From Burkholderia sp. Ax-1719 (GTDB taxonomy: Bacteria; Pseudomonadota; Gammaproteobacteria; Burkholderiales; Burkholderiaceae): a DNA stretch of 64,000 bases. Below are positions 52,548-61,427 of this stretch, piece after piece (the stretch's first letter is position 1; every line of letters starts with the position of its first letter). The translations under genes and the position numbers were made by a program. Where the stretch lies: assembly GCF_011753055.1 (NCBI RefSeq), contig NZ_VWWJ01000025.1:43979-107978 (forward strand), written 5' to 3'. Below the pieces are notes generated by a model. The model ran no database searches. It saw only the letters and a list, made by a program, of their open reading frames with translations, and had not been told where the DNA came from.

Positions 52548-53591
52548 ATGATTTATCCCTGGCAAAGCGGAGATTGGGAACGCCTGCAGCAGTTGCGCAG
52601 CCACTGGCCGCACGCGCTGCTGCTGCATGGGCAGGGCGGCATTGGCAAGCTGGAATTCGCGCAACATCTGGCGAAGGGGCTGCTGTGCGAGTCGCCGCAA
52701 GCCGATGGCCAGCCGTGCGGCGCCTGTGCGGCCTGCAACTGGTTCGCGCAGGGCAATCACCCCGATTACCGCGCGGTGGTGCCCGAAGCGCTGGCGAGTC
52801 TCGTCGGCCCAACGGGCGGCGACGACAAGGACGACGCCAAAGCCGACAAGGCCGATGGCGATGAAGGCAAGAAGTCGCGCACGCCCAGCAAGGAAATCCG
52901 CATCGAGCAGGTGCGCGCGCTGCTGGACTTCACGAGCGTCGGTTCGCACCGGGGCGGCTCGCGCGTGGTGGTGCTGTATCCGGCCGAGGCGCTCAATGTC
53001 GCGGCGGCCAATGCGCTGCTGAAGACGCTCGAAGAACCGCCCGCGAGCGTGGTGTTCGTGCTCGTTTCCGCGCGCATCGACCGCCTGTTGCCGACCATCA
53101 TCAGCCGCTGCCGCCAATGGCCGATGGGCACGCCTTCGCCGCAGCAGGCGCAAGCCTGGCTCGCGCAGCAGGGCGTGGCCGACCCGGCGGGCCTGCTGGC
53201 CGAGGCGGGCGGTGCGCCGCTTGCGGCGCTGGCGCTCGCAAGCGACGAGAACCGCACGCTGCGCGACTGGACCCTTGCCCAGCTTGCGGCCGGGCCGAAC
53301 TGCGACGCTTTCGCCTGCGGCGAGACATTGCAGAAGCTGCCGGTGCCGCTGGTGCTCGGCTGGTTGCAGCGCTGGGCCTACGATCTGCTCGCTGAACGCA
53401 CGGCAGGACGCCCGCGCTATTACCCGCAGTCGGCGGATGCGCTGTCGCGCTGCGCGGGCAAAGTCGACGCGCCTGCACTCGCGCGTTATCTCAAGACCGT
53501 GACGCGCCAGCGCGCCGTCGAGAACCACCCGCTGAATGCGCGCCTCGTGTTCGAGGAACTGTTTCTCGGCTATCGTGAAATGTTTGCCTGA
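52548..53591 (+). CDS. holB: DNA polymerase III subunit delta'
   Basis: A 347-residue clamp-loader subunit. The P-loop region GQGGIGKLEF lacks the Ser/Thr that normally follows the lysine, as expected for a subunit that does not hydrolyse ATP. Four cysteines (C46, C56, C59, C62) form the zinc module. NALLKTLEEPPASVVFVLVS is the conserved sensor segment, including the SRC-type motif in TIISRCRQWP. A lysine- and aspartate-rich insert (about residues 88-106) lengthens the loop after the zinc module and is not typical of E. coli. tatD follows 47 bases later. Confidence 0.95.
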   Translation: MIYPWQSGDWERLQQLRSHWPHALLLHGQGGIGKLEFAQHLAKGLLCESPQADGQPCGACAACNWFAQGNHPDYRAVVPEALASLVGPTGGDDKDDAKADKADGDEGKKSRTPSKEIRIEQVRALLDFTSVGSHRGGSRVVVLYPAEALNVAAANALLKTLEEPPASVVFVLVSARIDRLLPTIISRCRQWPMGTPSPQQAQAWLAQQGVADPAGLLAEAGGAPLAALALASDENRTLRDWTLAQLAAGPNCDAFACGETLQKLPVPLVLGWLQRWAYDLLAERTAGRPRYYPQSADALSRCAGKVDAPALARYLKTVTRQRAVENHPLNARLVFEELFLGYREMFA

Positions 53592-53638
53592 GCCTCGCTT
53601 CAGGCGCTAACTTCCCGTTTTTCTTCGCAGGACCGCTC

Positions 53639-54424
53639 ATGTTTGTCGATTCGCATTGCCACATCAATTTCGAAGGCCTGGCCGACCGCTTGCCCCAGGT
53701 GCTCGAAAACATGCGCGCGCAGGACGTCACGCACGCGCTGTGCGTCTCGGTCGATCTGGAGACGCTGCCTTCGGTGCTCGACATCGCGAGCCGCTTCGAG
53801 AACGTCTACGCGTCCGTCGGCGTGCATCCGGACCACGAAGACGTGCAGGAGCCTTCCGTCGCCGATCTCGTCGAACTGGCGAAGCATCCCAAGGTGGTGG
53901 CGATCGGCGAAACGGGGCTCGATTACTATCGCCTGGGCGAACGCACGATCGAGGACATGGAGTGGCAGCGCGAGCGCTTTCGCAACCACATCCGCGCCGC
54001 GCATGCGACGGGCAAGCCGCTCATCATCCATACGCGCGCGTCCTCCGAAGACACGCTGCGCATCATGGAAGAGGAGCGCGCCGGGGAGCCGGGCGGCGTG
54101 ATGCACTGCTTCACGGAGCCGTGGGCTATCGCCGAACGCGCCATCGCGCAGAATTTTTACATTTCGCTGTCGGGGATCGTCACGTTCAAGAGCGCGACCG
54201 AGGTGCAGGACGTCGCGCGCCGCGTGCCGCTGGAGCGTTTGCTGATCGAAACGGATTCGCCTTATCTCGCGCCGGTGCCATTTAGGGGCAAACCGAATGA
54301 ACCTGCGTACGTCAGCCATGTCGGAAGATTCATTGCCCAGCAACGCGGATTGCCGGACGCCGAACTCGGCGCTGCCACCACGCAGAACTTTTTCCGGCTG
54401 TTCAAGATTCCGGTTCCGGCCTGA
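53639..54424 (+). CDS. tatD: TatD family metal-dependent DNase
   Basis: A 261-residue TIM-barrel hydrolase. The metal ligands are H6 and H8 (DSHCHINF), the glutamate in AIGETGLDYYR, a histidine in IIHTRASSEDT, HCFTEPW, and the aspartate in LIETDSPYLAPVPFRGKPNEP. Family members act as 3'-5' exonucleases on DNA. It closes the mltG-tmk-holB-tatD group. Confidence 0.95.
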   Translation: MFVDSHCHINFEGLADRLPQVLENMRAQDVTHALCVSVDLETLPSVLDIASRFENVYASVGVHPDHEDVQEPSVADLVELAKHPKVVAIGETGLDYYRLGERTIEDMEWQRERFRNHIRAAHATGKPLIIHTRASSEDTLRIMEEERAGEPGGVMHCFTEPWAIAERAIAQNFYISLSGIVTFKSATEVQDVARRVPLERLLIETDSPYLAPVPFRGKPNEPAYVSHVGRFIAQQRGLPDAELGAATTQNFFRLFKIPVPA

Positions 54425-54535
54425 CGCTTTTACGCTCACCGGTTAAAACGCCGTCCGCCTGCTGGCAAATCCTGCTGCTAGATCCGTTTTATCAGCAAGT
54501 TATCAATCAGATATCGAAAAACGTTAAGGCCTGAC

Positions 54536-55207
54536 ATGAACCTGAATTCGCTTAAGTCCTCCGTCGCTGCCGCGCTCGCCATTGCCATGGGCACGGCCTT
54601 CTTCGCGAGCGCGCCGGCCTTTGCCGCGCCGATCGACTCGCTCGTGAAGGGCGTGAAGTTCGACGACGACAAGGGCGTCGCCAAGGACATCGCGAACGGC
54701 CAGGACCCCAACGCCACGGACGATCAAGGTATGCCGCTGCTCGTGCTGGCCGCGCGCGAAAAGTCGGACAAGGTCGCCGCGCTGCTGCTCGACAATCCGA
54801 ATACGAAGATCAACGCCGAAGACAAGGCCGGCGAGAACGCGCTGATGCTGGCCTCGCTCAACGGCGACGTCGATCTCGTCAAGCTGCTCATCACCAAGGG
54901 CGCGAACGTCAACAAGCAAGGCTGGACGCCGCTGCACTACGCCGCCGCCAACGGCAACGACGACGTGGCGAAGCTGCTGATCGGCTATTCGGCTGATGTG
55001 AACGCACCGTCGCCCAACGGCACGACGCCGCTGATGATGGCCGCGCGCGGCGATCACATGAGCACCGCCAAGCTGCTGCTCGACCACGGCGCGAACCTGC
55101 AGGCCAAGAACCAGATCGGCATGACCGCGCTCGATTTCGCCAAGCAGTACAAGGCGCCGGATGCGATCAAGGATCTGTCGGCGCGTATGGGTCAGGCGGC
55201 GCAGTAA
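54536..55207 (+). CDS. Exported ankyrin-repeat protein
   Basis: A 223-residue protein with a signal peptide ending near ASAPAFA (about residue 30) and then five to six ankyrin repeats. Examples are NALMLASLNGDVDLVKLLIT, GWTPLHYAAANGNDDVAKLL, and GTTPLMMAARGDHMSTAKLL. The repeats are close to consensus and fill the whole mature protein, so it is a periplasmic binding scaffold with no enzyme domain. It follows tatD by 111 bases. Single-domain periplasmic ankyrin proteins can protect against oxidative stress in some bacteria (AnkB-type), but the ligand here is unknown. Confidence 0.88.
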   Translation: MNLNSLKSSVAAALAIAMGTAFFASAPAFAAPIDSLVKGVKFDDDKGVAKDIANGQDPNATDDQGMPLLVLAAREKSDKVAALLLDNPNTKINAEDKAGENALMLASLNGDVDLVKLLITKGANVNKQGWTPLHYAAANGNDDVAKLLIGYSADVNAPSPNGTTPLMMAARGDHMSTAKLLLDHGANLQAKNQIGMTALDFAKQYKAPDAIKDLSARMGQAAQ

Positions 55208-55423
55208 TACCGCGAGAACATGCAATAAAAGGATCAGGCGGGCGTGGGCTCAGGCTCACGGCCCCCGTATAAAGGACGCTACAGGCGGTCAGCCGCACGG
55301 CAGTCCGGAAAAACAGTGCACAATAGCGGAATTGCCTTTCGCTGCCGACGCCTCCACCGGCTCGCGCCAGTGACCGGCACGCGGCGCGGGGGCGCCGCCC
55401 CACACGACGAATCAAGGAGAACC

Positions 55424-55786
55424 ATGCTGCGGGCTCTGTTCTGCGCCGGCGCGCTCATGTTGCCGCTCTCGGCTTTCGCATTCACCGCCAGCGACCTCAA
55501 CCGCCTTTGCTCGAAAACCGACGTAGCCTCGCGTAGCGCCTGTGCGGCCTACATCGAAGGGGCAGCCGACGGCATTTTCAACACCATCGACGCGATCGGC
55601 GGTACGACCGGTCCGCGTGTCGGCCAGTATTTCTGTTTGCCGCCAGATGCGCGTTCCGCGCAGCTCACCGACGCGGTGCGTAAATACATCGCCGACAATC
55701 CCAACGTGGCCGGCTACAACGCCAGCACGGCGATCTCGCTGGGCCTGGGCAAGGCATTTCCCTGCAAGACGGGTAGCGGTAGCTGA
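55424..55786 (+). CDS. Rap1a/Tai family exported protein
   Basis: A 120-residue exported protein. The signal peptide ends at LSAFA (about residue 18). The mature part fits the Rap1a/Tai immunity family: an N-terminal cysteine (LNRLCSKT), SACAAYIEGAADGIF, QYFCLPPDARSAQLTDAV, and a C-terminal AFPCKTG. The four cysteines suggest two disulfides. Named members block type VI secretion amidase toxins, yet no toxin or secretion gene is adjacent. AAGGAGA lies 4 bases before the ATG, which fixes this start within a longer frame. A TATAAA box is at 55268-55273. Confidence 0.75.
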   Translation: MLRALFCAGALMLPLSAFAFTASDLNRLCSKTDVASRSACAAYIEGAADGIFNTIDAIGGTTGPRVGQYFCLPPDARSAQLTDAVRKYIADNPNVAGYNASTAISLGLGKAFPCKTGSGS

Positions 55787-55871
55787 AGCAAACCGACCAG
55801 GCTTTCGAAGCCAGGGTTGTACAAGGTCCGATCACGGATCTGACGCTGTTTTAAGCCAGCATTCTTTAACC

Positions 55872-55895
55872 GGCTGCGCGCCTATGCGCGCAGCC
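55872..55895 (+). repeat. GC-rich inverted repeat between the Rap1a-like gene and mscS
   Basis: Perfect 10-bp arms GGCTGCGCGC/GCGCGCAGCC with a CTAT loop. No T-run follows on either strand, so it is not a standard terminator, although it lies where one would be expected. Confidence 0.6.
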
Positions 55896-56024
55896 GCGTG
55901 TCCTCGCCGTTGAACCTACGGCTCATTCCTCAGTCGATTGACGAGCAGCGCGTGTTGCGGCGCAGCGCCGCTTTTCGCCCGCGATTTCCGTCCATTTCGA
56001 CCATTCAGGAGGAACTGGCCGCCC

Positions 56025-57311
56025 ATGCTCACTCTCGATTCACTCCAGGATTTCGCCGCGCGTCTGGCCGACGCGCCGTTACAAAACTGGCTCGGCACGC
56101 TGATCGTCAGCGCGCTGGCGATGGCCTTCGCGTTTTCGCTTCACTGGCTGGGCGCGCGCGTCGTGCGCCGCATCGCGCGGCCTTATCCGCATGTGAGCGT
56201 CTTCGTGCGCTACGTGCATCAGCCCGCACGTGTGGTGCTCGGCGTGGTCGCGCTGGAATTCGTCTGGTGGCAGGCGCCCGATGCGCTGCGCTTTATCTCG
56301 ACCTTGCGCGAGCTGTGCGCCTTCGCGCTGGTCGGCGCGATCACGTGGCTGTCGGTGCGCTGCGCGGCGGCCATCGGCGAGGCCATCGTCGCCGCGCATC
56401 CGCTCGATATCGCCGATAACCTTCACGCGCGCCGCATCCACACCCAGGCGCGCGTGCTGGCGCGCACGGTGATGGTCGTGATCGTCATCTTCGGCGTGGG
56501 CGCGGCGCTCATGACCTTTCCCAACGTGCGTCAGATCGGCGCGAGCCTGCTGGCTTCGGCGGGTGTCGCCGGACTGGTTGCCGGTATCGCGGCACGCCCC
56601 GTGCTAGGCAATCTGATTGCGGGCTTGCAGATCGCGATTTCGCAACCCATTCGCCTCGACGATGTGGTGGTGATCCAGGGCGAGTGGGGGCGTGTCGAAG
56701 AAATTACCGGCACGTATGTATCGGTTCGCATCTGGGATCAGCGTCGGTTGATCGTGCCGTTGCAGTGGTTTATCGAGAATCCGTTCACGAACTGGACGCG
56801 CAGCAGTTCGCAGATCATCGGTTCGGTGTTTCTGTGGCTCGACTACCGCATGCCGCTTGCGCCGCTGCGCGAGGAGCTGGCGCGCATCGTCGAGCATGCG
56901 CCCGAATGGGACCGACGCGTGCAGGTGTTGCAGGTCACCGATGCCAACGAGCGCGCGATGCAGTTGCGCGTGCTGGTGAGTTCGCAGGATTCGGGGCTGA
57001 ACTGGGATCTGCGTTGCCGCGTGCGCGAAGGGCTGCTCGATTTCGTCAATGCGCGCTACCCGCAGTACTTGCCGAAGGCGCGCGCCGAGGTCGCGGCACA
57101 GATCGACGGCGGCGTGTTCGAGCCGTCCGGTGATGCGACGCAAGCAGCGCAGCGCCCGATGCCGCCATGGCGGCCGCCCGCGGAGCCCGCGTCGAGCACG
57201 GCCGCGCACACCGAAGCCGATCCGGTGGCGGGCAGCAGCCTGCGCGCAGGACAGGACCGCGCGATGGTGGATCAGGTGGAGCAGGCGGAGGAGGAACCGG
57301 CGGCGCGCTGA
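56025..57311 (+). CDS. MscS-family mechanosensitive channel
   Basis: A 428-residue membrane protein with about four helices, followed by the MscS pore helix and beta domain. The pore-lining segment is GASLLASAGVAGLVAGIAAR, and then LIAGLQIAISQPIRLDDVVV and the beta-domain block GRVEEITGTYVSVRIWDQRRLIVPLQWF. It is longer than MscS itself, mainly through extra N-terminal helices and a disordered C-terminal tail rich in proline, alanine and glutamate. AGGAGG lies 12 bases before the ATG at 56025. Such channels release solutes on hypo-osmotic shock. The trehalose synthase gene otsA follows, so two osmotic-stress genes are neighbours. Confidence 0.92.
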   Translation: MLTLDSLQDFAARLADAPLQNWLGTLIVSALAMAFAFSLHWLGARVVRRIARPYPHVSVFVRYVHQPARVVLGVVALEFVWWQAPDALRFISTLRELCAFALVGAITWLSVRCAAAIGEAIVAAHPLDIADNLHARRIHTQARVLARTVMVVIVIFGVGAALMTFPNVRQIGASLLASAGVAGLVAGIAARPVLGNLIAGLQIAISQPIRLDDVVVIQGEWGRVEEITGTYVSVRIWDQRRLIVPLQWFIENPFTNWTRSSSQIIGSVFLWLDYRMPLAPLREELARIVEHAPEWDRRVQVLQVTDANERAMQLRVLVSSQDSGLNWDLRCRVREGLLDFVNARYPQYLPKARAEVAAQIDGGVFEPSGDATQAAQRPMPPWRPPAEPASSTAAHTEADPVAGSSLRAGQDRAMVDQVEQAEEEPAAR

Positions 57312-57381
57312 ATCATCCATGGGCGCGCCAAGAACCTATAACAGAGGAAACAGGGTAGATGATGCGCAAAGGAGGGCAACG

Positions 57382-58800
57382 ATGGCCAGGCTGATAGTCG
57401 TCTCGAACCGCGTGGCGACGCCCACGGAGACCAAGGGCTCAGCAGGAGGCCTCGCCGTTGGCGTGTTTGGCGCGCTCAAGGACGCGGGCGGCGTGTGGTT
57501 TGGCTGGAGCGGCGACGTGGTGAGCGAGACGGTGGCGAACGCCGGTCCCACACTCGTGCAGGAAGGCGCGGTCACCTTCGCGACGGTCGGCCTGACGAAG
57601 AAGGATTACGACCAGTACTACCGCGGTTTTTCGAACGCCACGCTGTGGCCGGTGTTTCACTACCGCAACGACCTCGCACGCTACGAGCGCGACGAATACG
57701 CGGGCTACCGGCGCGTCAACGCGTGGCTTGCGCACAAGCTCATCAAGCTGATCGAGCCCGACGACATCATCTGGGTGCACGACTACCATCTGATCCCGTT
57801 CGCGGAAGCGCTGCGCGCCGAAGGCGTGCGCAACCGCATCGGCTTCTTCCTGCATATTCCGTTTCCGTCGCCGCAAGTGTTGCAGACGATTCCGCCGCAC
57901 GATGAACTGGTGAAGTCGCTGTGCTGCTATGACCTGCTCGGCTTCCAGACGCGCAACGACCAGCAGGCGTTTCACGATTATATGGCGCGCGAGGCGCGCG
58001 GCGTCGTGCGCGAACTCGGCGAGAAGGGCAAGCAAGGCGAACACGAGGGCGAAATCGAAGCCTATGGGCGCAAGCTGCGCACCGGCGTCTATCGCATCGG
58101 CGTGTTTCCCGACGAGATCGCCGAACAGGCCGCGCGCTATGAGAGCCGCCAGCATGTGCTCGACCTCAAGCAGAGTCTCGAAGGCCGCAAGCTCATCATG
58201 AGCGTGGATCGGCTCGATTATTCGAAGGGTCTCGTCGAGCGTTTTCATGCCTTCGAACAACTGCTCGAACATTCGCCCGAATGGCGCGGCAAGGTCACGC
58301 TCGTGCAGATTGCGCCGCCCACGCGTTCGGACGTGGCCAGCTACAAGGTGATCCGCGAGGAGCTGGAGCGCGAGGCGGGGCGCATCAACGGGCGCTACTC
58401 CGGACTCGATTACACGCCGATCCGCTATCTGAGCCAGCAGTACGACCGCTGGAAGCTGATGTCGCTGTTCCGCGAATCGCAGGTCGGCTACGTCACGCCG
58501 CTGCACGATGGGATGAATCTGGTCGCGAAGGAATACGTCGCCGCACAGAATCCCGACGATCCTGGCGTGCTGGTGCTGTCGATTTTCGCGGGCGCGGCGG
58601 CGGAGCTGAGCGGCGCGCTGCTGGTCAATCCGCACGACGCTGCGGGCATGTCGGAGGCGCTGGAGCGCGCACTGTCGATGCCGCTCGCCGAGCGCCAGGC
58701 GCGCTACGAAACCAATATGGAAGCGCTGCGCCACAACGATCTGGGCGTGTGGCGCGACCGCTTCCTGAGCGATCTGGCGAAGGTGCCGCAGCCGCGCTGA
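57382..58800 (+). CDS. otsA: Trehalose-6-phosphate synthase
   Basis: A 472-residue GT20 glycosyltransferase joining UDP-glucose and glucose 6-phosphate. Landmarks are SNRVATPTETKGSAGGLAVG at the start, VWVHDYHLIPFAEALR-like IIWVHDYHLIPFA, FFLHIPFPSPQVL, SVDRLDYSKGLVERFHAFEQ, and VTPLHDGMNLVAKEYVAAQ. AAAGGAGGG precedes the ATG. The phosphatase gene otsB is not adjacent and no phosphatase domain is fused, so dephosphorylation needs a distant gene. It follows mscS by 70 bases and may be co-transcribed with it. Confidence 0.97.
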   Translation: MARLIVVSNRVATPTETKGSAGGLAVGVFGALKDAGGVWFGWSGDVVSETVANAGPTLVQEGAVTFATVGLTKKDYDQYYRGFSNATLWPVFHYRNDLARYERDEYAGYRRVNAWLAHKLIKLIEPDDIIWVHDYHLIPFAEALRAEGVRNRIGFFLHIPFPSPQVLQTIPPHDELVKSLCCYDLLGFQTRNDQQAFHDYMAREARGVVRELGEKGKQGEHEGEIEAYGRKLRTGVYRIGVFPDEIAEQAARYESRQHVLDLKQSLEGRKLIMSVDRLDYSKGLVERFHAFEQLLEHSPEWRGKVTLVQIAPPTRSDVASYKVIREELEREAGRINGRYSGLDYTPIRYLSQQYDRWKLMSLFRESQVGYVTPLHDGMNLVAKEYVAAQNPDDPGVLVLSIFAGAAAELSGALLVNPHDAAGMSEALERALSMPLAERQARYETNMEALRHNDLGVWRDRFLSDLAKVPQPR

Positions 58801-58861
58801 GCCTGGCTACGCGGGGCGATTGAGTATGATCCGGCGTTGATCCTTGCCTCTTCGACGTTTC

Positions 58862-60025
58862 ATGCTCACCACGCTCGCCATCGCCAACTATCGCTCGCTG
58901 CGCGAGCTTATCGTGCCGCTTGGGCCGCTCAACGTCATTACCGGCCCGAACGGCAGCGGCAAGTCCAATCTCTATCGGGCGTTGCGCCTGCTCGCGCTGA
59001 CCGCGCGCGGCGGCGTGATCCCGTCGCTGGCGCGCGAGGGCGGACTTCAATCGACGCTCTGGGCCGGTCCCGAACGTTTTTCGCGCGCGGTCGCGGCAGG
59101 CGAGCACGACGTGCAAGGCACCGTGCGCAAGGACGCGGTGAGTCTCAAGCTCGGCTTCGCGGGCGAGACCTTCGGCTACGCAATCGATCTGGGCTTGCCG
59201 CCGCCCGCGTCCACTTCGCAGTTCTCGCTCGATCCCGTCATCAAGCGCGAGTGCATCTGGAGCGGACCGGTGCTGCGTCCATCGGCGTTGCTCGTCGATC
59301 GTCAAGGGCCGATGATCCGCATCCGCGACGACAAGGATTGGTCGACGCTCGCGCAGCCCGTGGCGAGCTTCGACAGCATGATGACCGAGTACGCCGACCC
59401 GCGCAGCGCGCCCGAGATGATCGCGGTGCGCGAGCAGATCCGCTCGTGGCGCTTCTACGATCATTTCCGCACCGATCAGCACGCGGCGGCTCGCCAGGTG
59501 CAGATCGGCACGCATTCACCGGTGCTCGCCGACGACGGCGCGAATCTCGCCGCGGCATTGCAGACGATCCGCGAGATCGGCGATGGCGCGGCGCTAGATG
59601 CGGCCATTGGCGATGCGTTTCCCGGCGCGCGGGTCGAAATCGTCAATCACGAAGGGCGTTTCGAAGTGGCGCTGCGCCAGGAAGGGCTGTTGCGAGCGCT
59701 GCGCGGCGCGGAACTGTCAGACGGCACCTTGCGCTATCTGCTTTTGGCCGCGGCGCTGCTCAGCCCGCGCCCGCCCGCGCTGCTAGTGCTCGACGAGCCG
59801 GAAACCAGCCTGCATCCCGATCTGCTGCCGTCGCTCGCGCGTCTGATTGCGCGGGCATCGACGCAATCACAGGTGCTGGTGGTCTCGCACGCGGCGCGGC
59901 TGGTGGCGGCGCTCGAACGCGAGGCCGGCAGCCAGTCCATCGTGCTGGAGCGGCGGCTGGGTGCGACGACCTTCGCCGATCCGGATGCGCTCGACATCCC
60001 GGCCTGGAAGTGGCCCGCGCGCTAA
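58862..60025 (+). CDS. RecF/SMC-like AAA family ATPase
   Basis: A 387-residue predicted ATPase of the ABC/SMC superfamily. Walker A is GPNGSGKS at 28-35, right after the N-terminal strand pair typical of RecF-like proteins (LTTLAIANYRSLREL). A combined Walker B and D-loop, LLVLDEPETSLHPDLLPSLAR, and the switch histidine in VVSHAARLV lie near the C-terminus. The GSELSDGTLRY-like motif (ELSDGTLRYLLLAA) is the signature. No coiled-coil arms and no TOPRIM nuclease domain are visible, so it differs from OLD-family defence nucleases. No partner gene is adjacent. Function unknown. Confidence 0.85.
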   Translation: MLTTLAIANYRSLRELIVPLGPLNVITGPNGSGKSNLYRALRLLALTARGGVIPSLAREGGLQSTLWAGPERFSRAVAAGEHDVQGTVRKDAVSLKLGFAGETFGYAIDLGLPPPASTSQFSLDPVIKRECIWSGPVLRPSALLVDRQGPMIRIRDDKDWSTLAQPVASFDSMMTEYADPRSAPEMIAVREQIRSWRFYDHFRTDQHAAARQVQIGTHSPVLADDGANLAAALQTIREIGDGAALDAAIGDAFPGARVEIVNHEGRFEVALRQEGLLRALRGAELSDGTLRYLLLAAALLSPRPPALLVLDEPETSLHPDLLPSLARLIARASTQSQVLVVSHAARLVAALEREAGSQSIVLERRLGATTFADPDALDIPAWKWPAR

Positions 60026-60313
60026 AGCTGTATCTGCATGTAAGCCGATATGAAAAATTGCAAGAGCGGGGGCGCGGCGCAGGCGATTGCCGAATAATGG
60101 TTTTTTGCCAATGTGCCGGAGCGTGCTCGCGCGATCCGTCCCCCGACCAGGCGCAGCCGCGGGTTTGCGCCATGTCTGTTTTGTGACGGCTCGCTTACAA
60201 TGATCTGAGCTTTTTGGGCGGCGATCAGGCGCGCAATGTGCGGAACGTTTGCTTATCCAAGCCGTGGCTAACCCGATCGCCAGATACGCCTGGCCGAACT
60301 CTGGAGACACCCG

Positions 60314-61381
60314 ATGAGAATTGCGCAGATCGCTCCGCTGACCGAATCGGTTCCGCCCAAGCTTTATGGCGGCACGGAACGCGCCGTGTCGTACATCACC
60401 GAGGCGCTGGTCGATCTCGGTCACGACGTTACGCTGTTCGCGAGCGGCGATTCCGTGACGAGCGCGAAGCTCGAACCGGTCTGGCCGCGTGCGCTGCGGC
60501 TCGATCCCGCGATCCGCGACCGGGTTGCACCGCATATGCTGCTGATGGAACTGGTGCGCCGTCAGGCCGACCAGTTCGACGTGCTGCACTTCCATATGGA
60601 CTACTACTCGTTTTCGGTGTTCAAACGCCAGGAAACGCCGTTCGTCACCACGCTGCATGGGCGTCTCGATCTGCCCGAGCAGCAGCCGGTGTTCGACACT
60701 TTCGACACCGCACCCGTGATCTCGATTTCCAATGCGCAGCGCCAGCCGATGCCGCAGGCTCACTGGCTGCGCACGGTGTATCACGGTCTGCCGGAACATC
60801 TCTACACGCCGCAGCCCGTCGAGCAGCGTTATCTGGCCTTTCTCGGGCGCATTTCGCCGGAAAAGCGCGTCGATACGGCGATTCGCATCGCGCAGCGCTG
60901 CGGCCTGCCGATCCGCATTGCCGCCAAGGTCGACGAAGCCGACCGCGAATATTTCGAACGCCAGATCAAGCCGCTGTTCGCGTTGCCGAACGTGGAGTTC
61001 GTCGGCGAAATCAACGATAGCCAGAAGGCCGAATTCCTCTCGGGCGCGCATGCGCTGCTGTTTCCGATCGACTGGCCCGAACCGTTCGGCCTCGTCATGA
61101 TCGAGGCGATGGCCTGCGGCACGCCGGTGATCGCGTTTAATCGCGGTGCGGTGCCGGAGGTGGTGGACGATGGCGTGTCGGGTTTTATCGTCGAAGATGA
61201 AGTGGGCGCGCTGGCCGCGGTGAACCGTCTGTCGCGTGTGCCGCGTGCGGGCGTGCGCCGTCGCTTCGAGGAACGCTTCACCTCGCATCGCATGGCGCAA
61301 CAGTACGTGGAGGCGTATCAGGCGGTGATTCGCGCGAATAAACGCTCGCGCTTCAAGGTGATAGATACGTCCGCGACCTGA
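60314..61381 (+). CDS. Glycosyltransferase family 4 protein
   Basis: A 355-residue GT-B glycosyltransferase. The N-terminal acceptor side has IAPLTESVPPKLYGGTERAV, a block common in a subfamily of family 4 enzymes. The donor site is the E-x7-E motif in PEPFGLVMIEAMACGTPVIA, followed by RGAVPEVVDDGVSGFIV. The sugar donor and acceptor are not evident. It is a single gene with about 290 bases upstream, where TACAAT at 60196-60201 could be a -10 box. It converges on the SYLF lipoprotein gene. It might serve a surface or storage glycan. Confidence 0.9.
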   Translation: MRIAQIAPLTESVPPKLYGGTERAVSYITEALVDLGHDVTLFASGDSVTSAKLEPVWPRALRLDPAIRDRVAPHMLLMELVRRQADQFDVLHFHMDYYSFSVFKRQETPFVTTLHGRLDLPEQQPVFDTFDTAPVISISNAQRQPMPQAHWLRTVYHGLPEHLYTPQPVEQRYLAFLGRISPEKRVDTAIRIAQRCGLPIRIAAKVDEADREYFERQIKPLFALPNVEFVGEINDSQKAEFLSGAHALLFPIDWPEPFGLVMIEAMACGTPVIAFNRGAVPEVVDDGVSGFIVEDEVGALAAVNRLSRVPRAGVRRRFEERFTSHRMAQQYVEAYQAVIRANKRSRFKVIDTSAT

Positions 61382-61427
61382 GCGGTGAAGCGCGCAATCA
61401 CACGGCGCGGACGTACGCGAACCGCTA

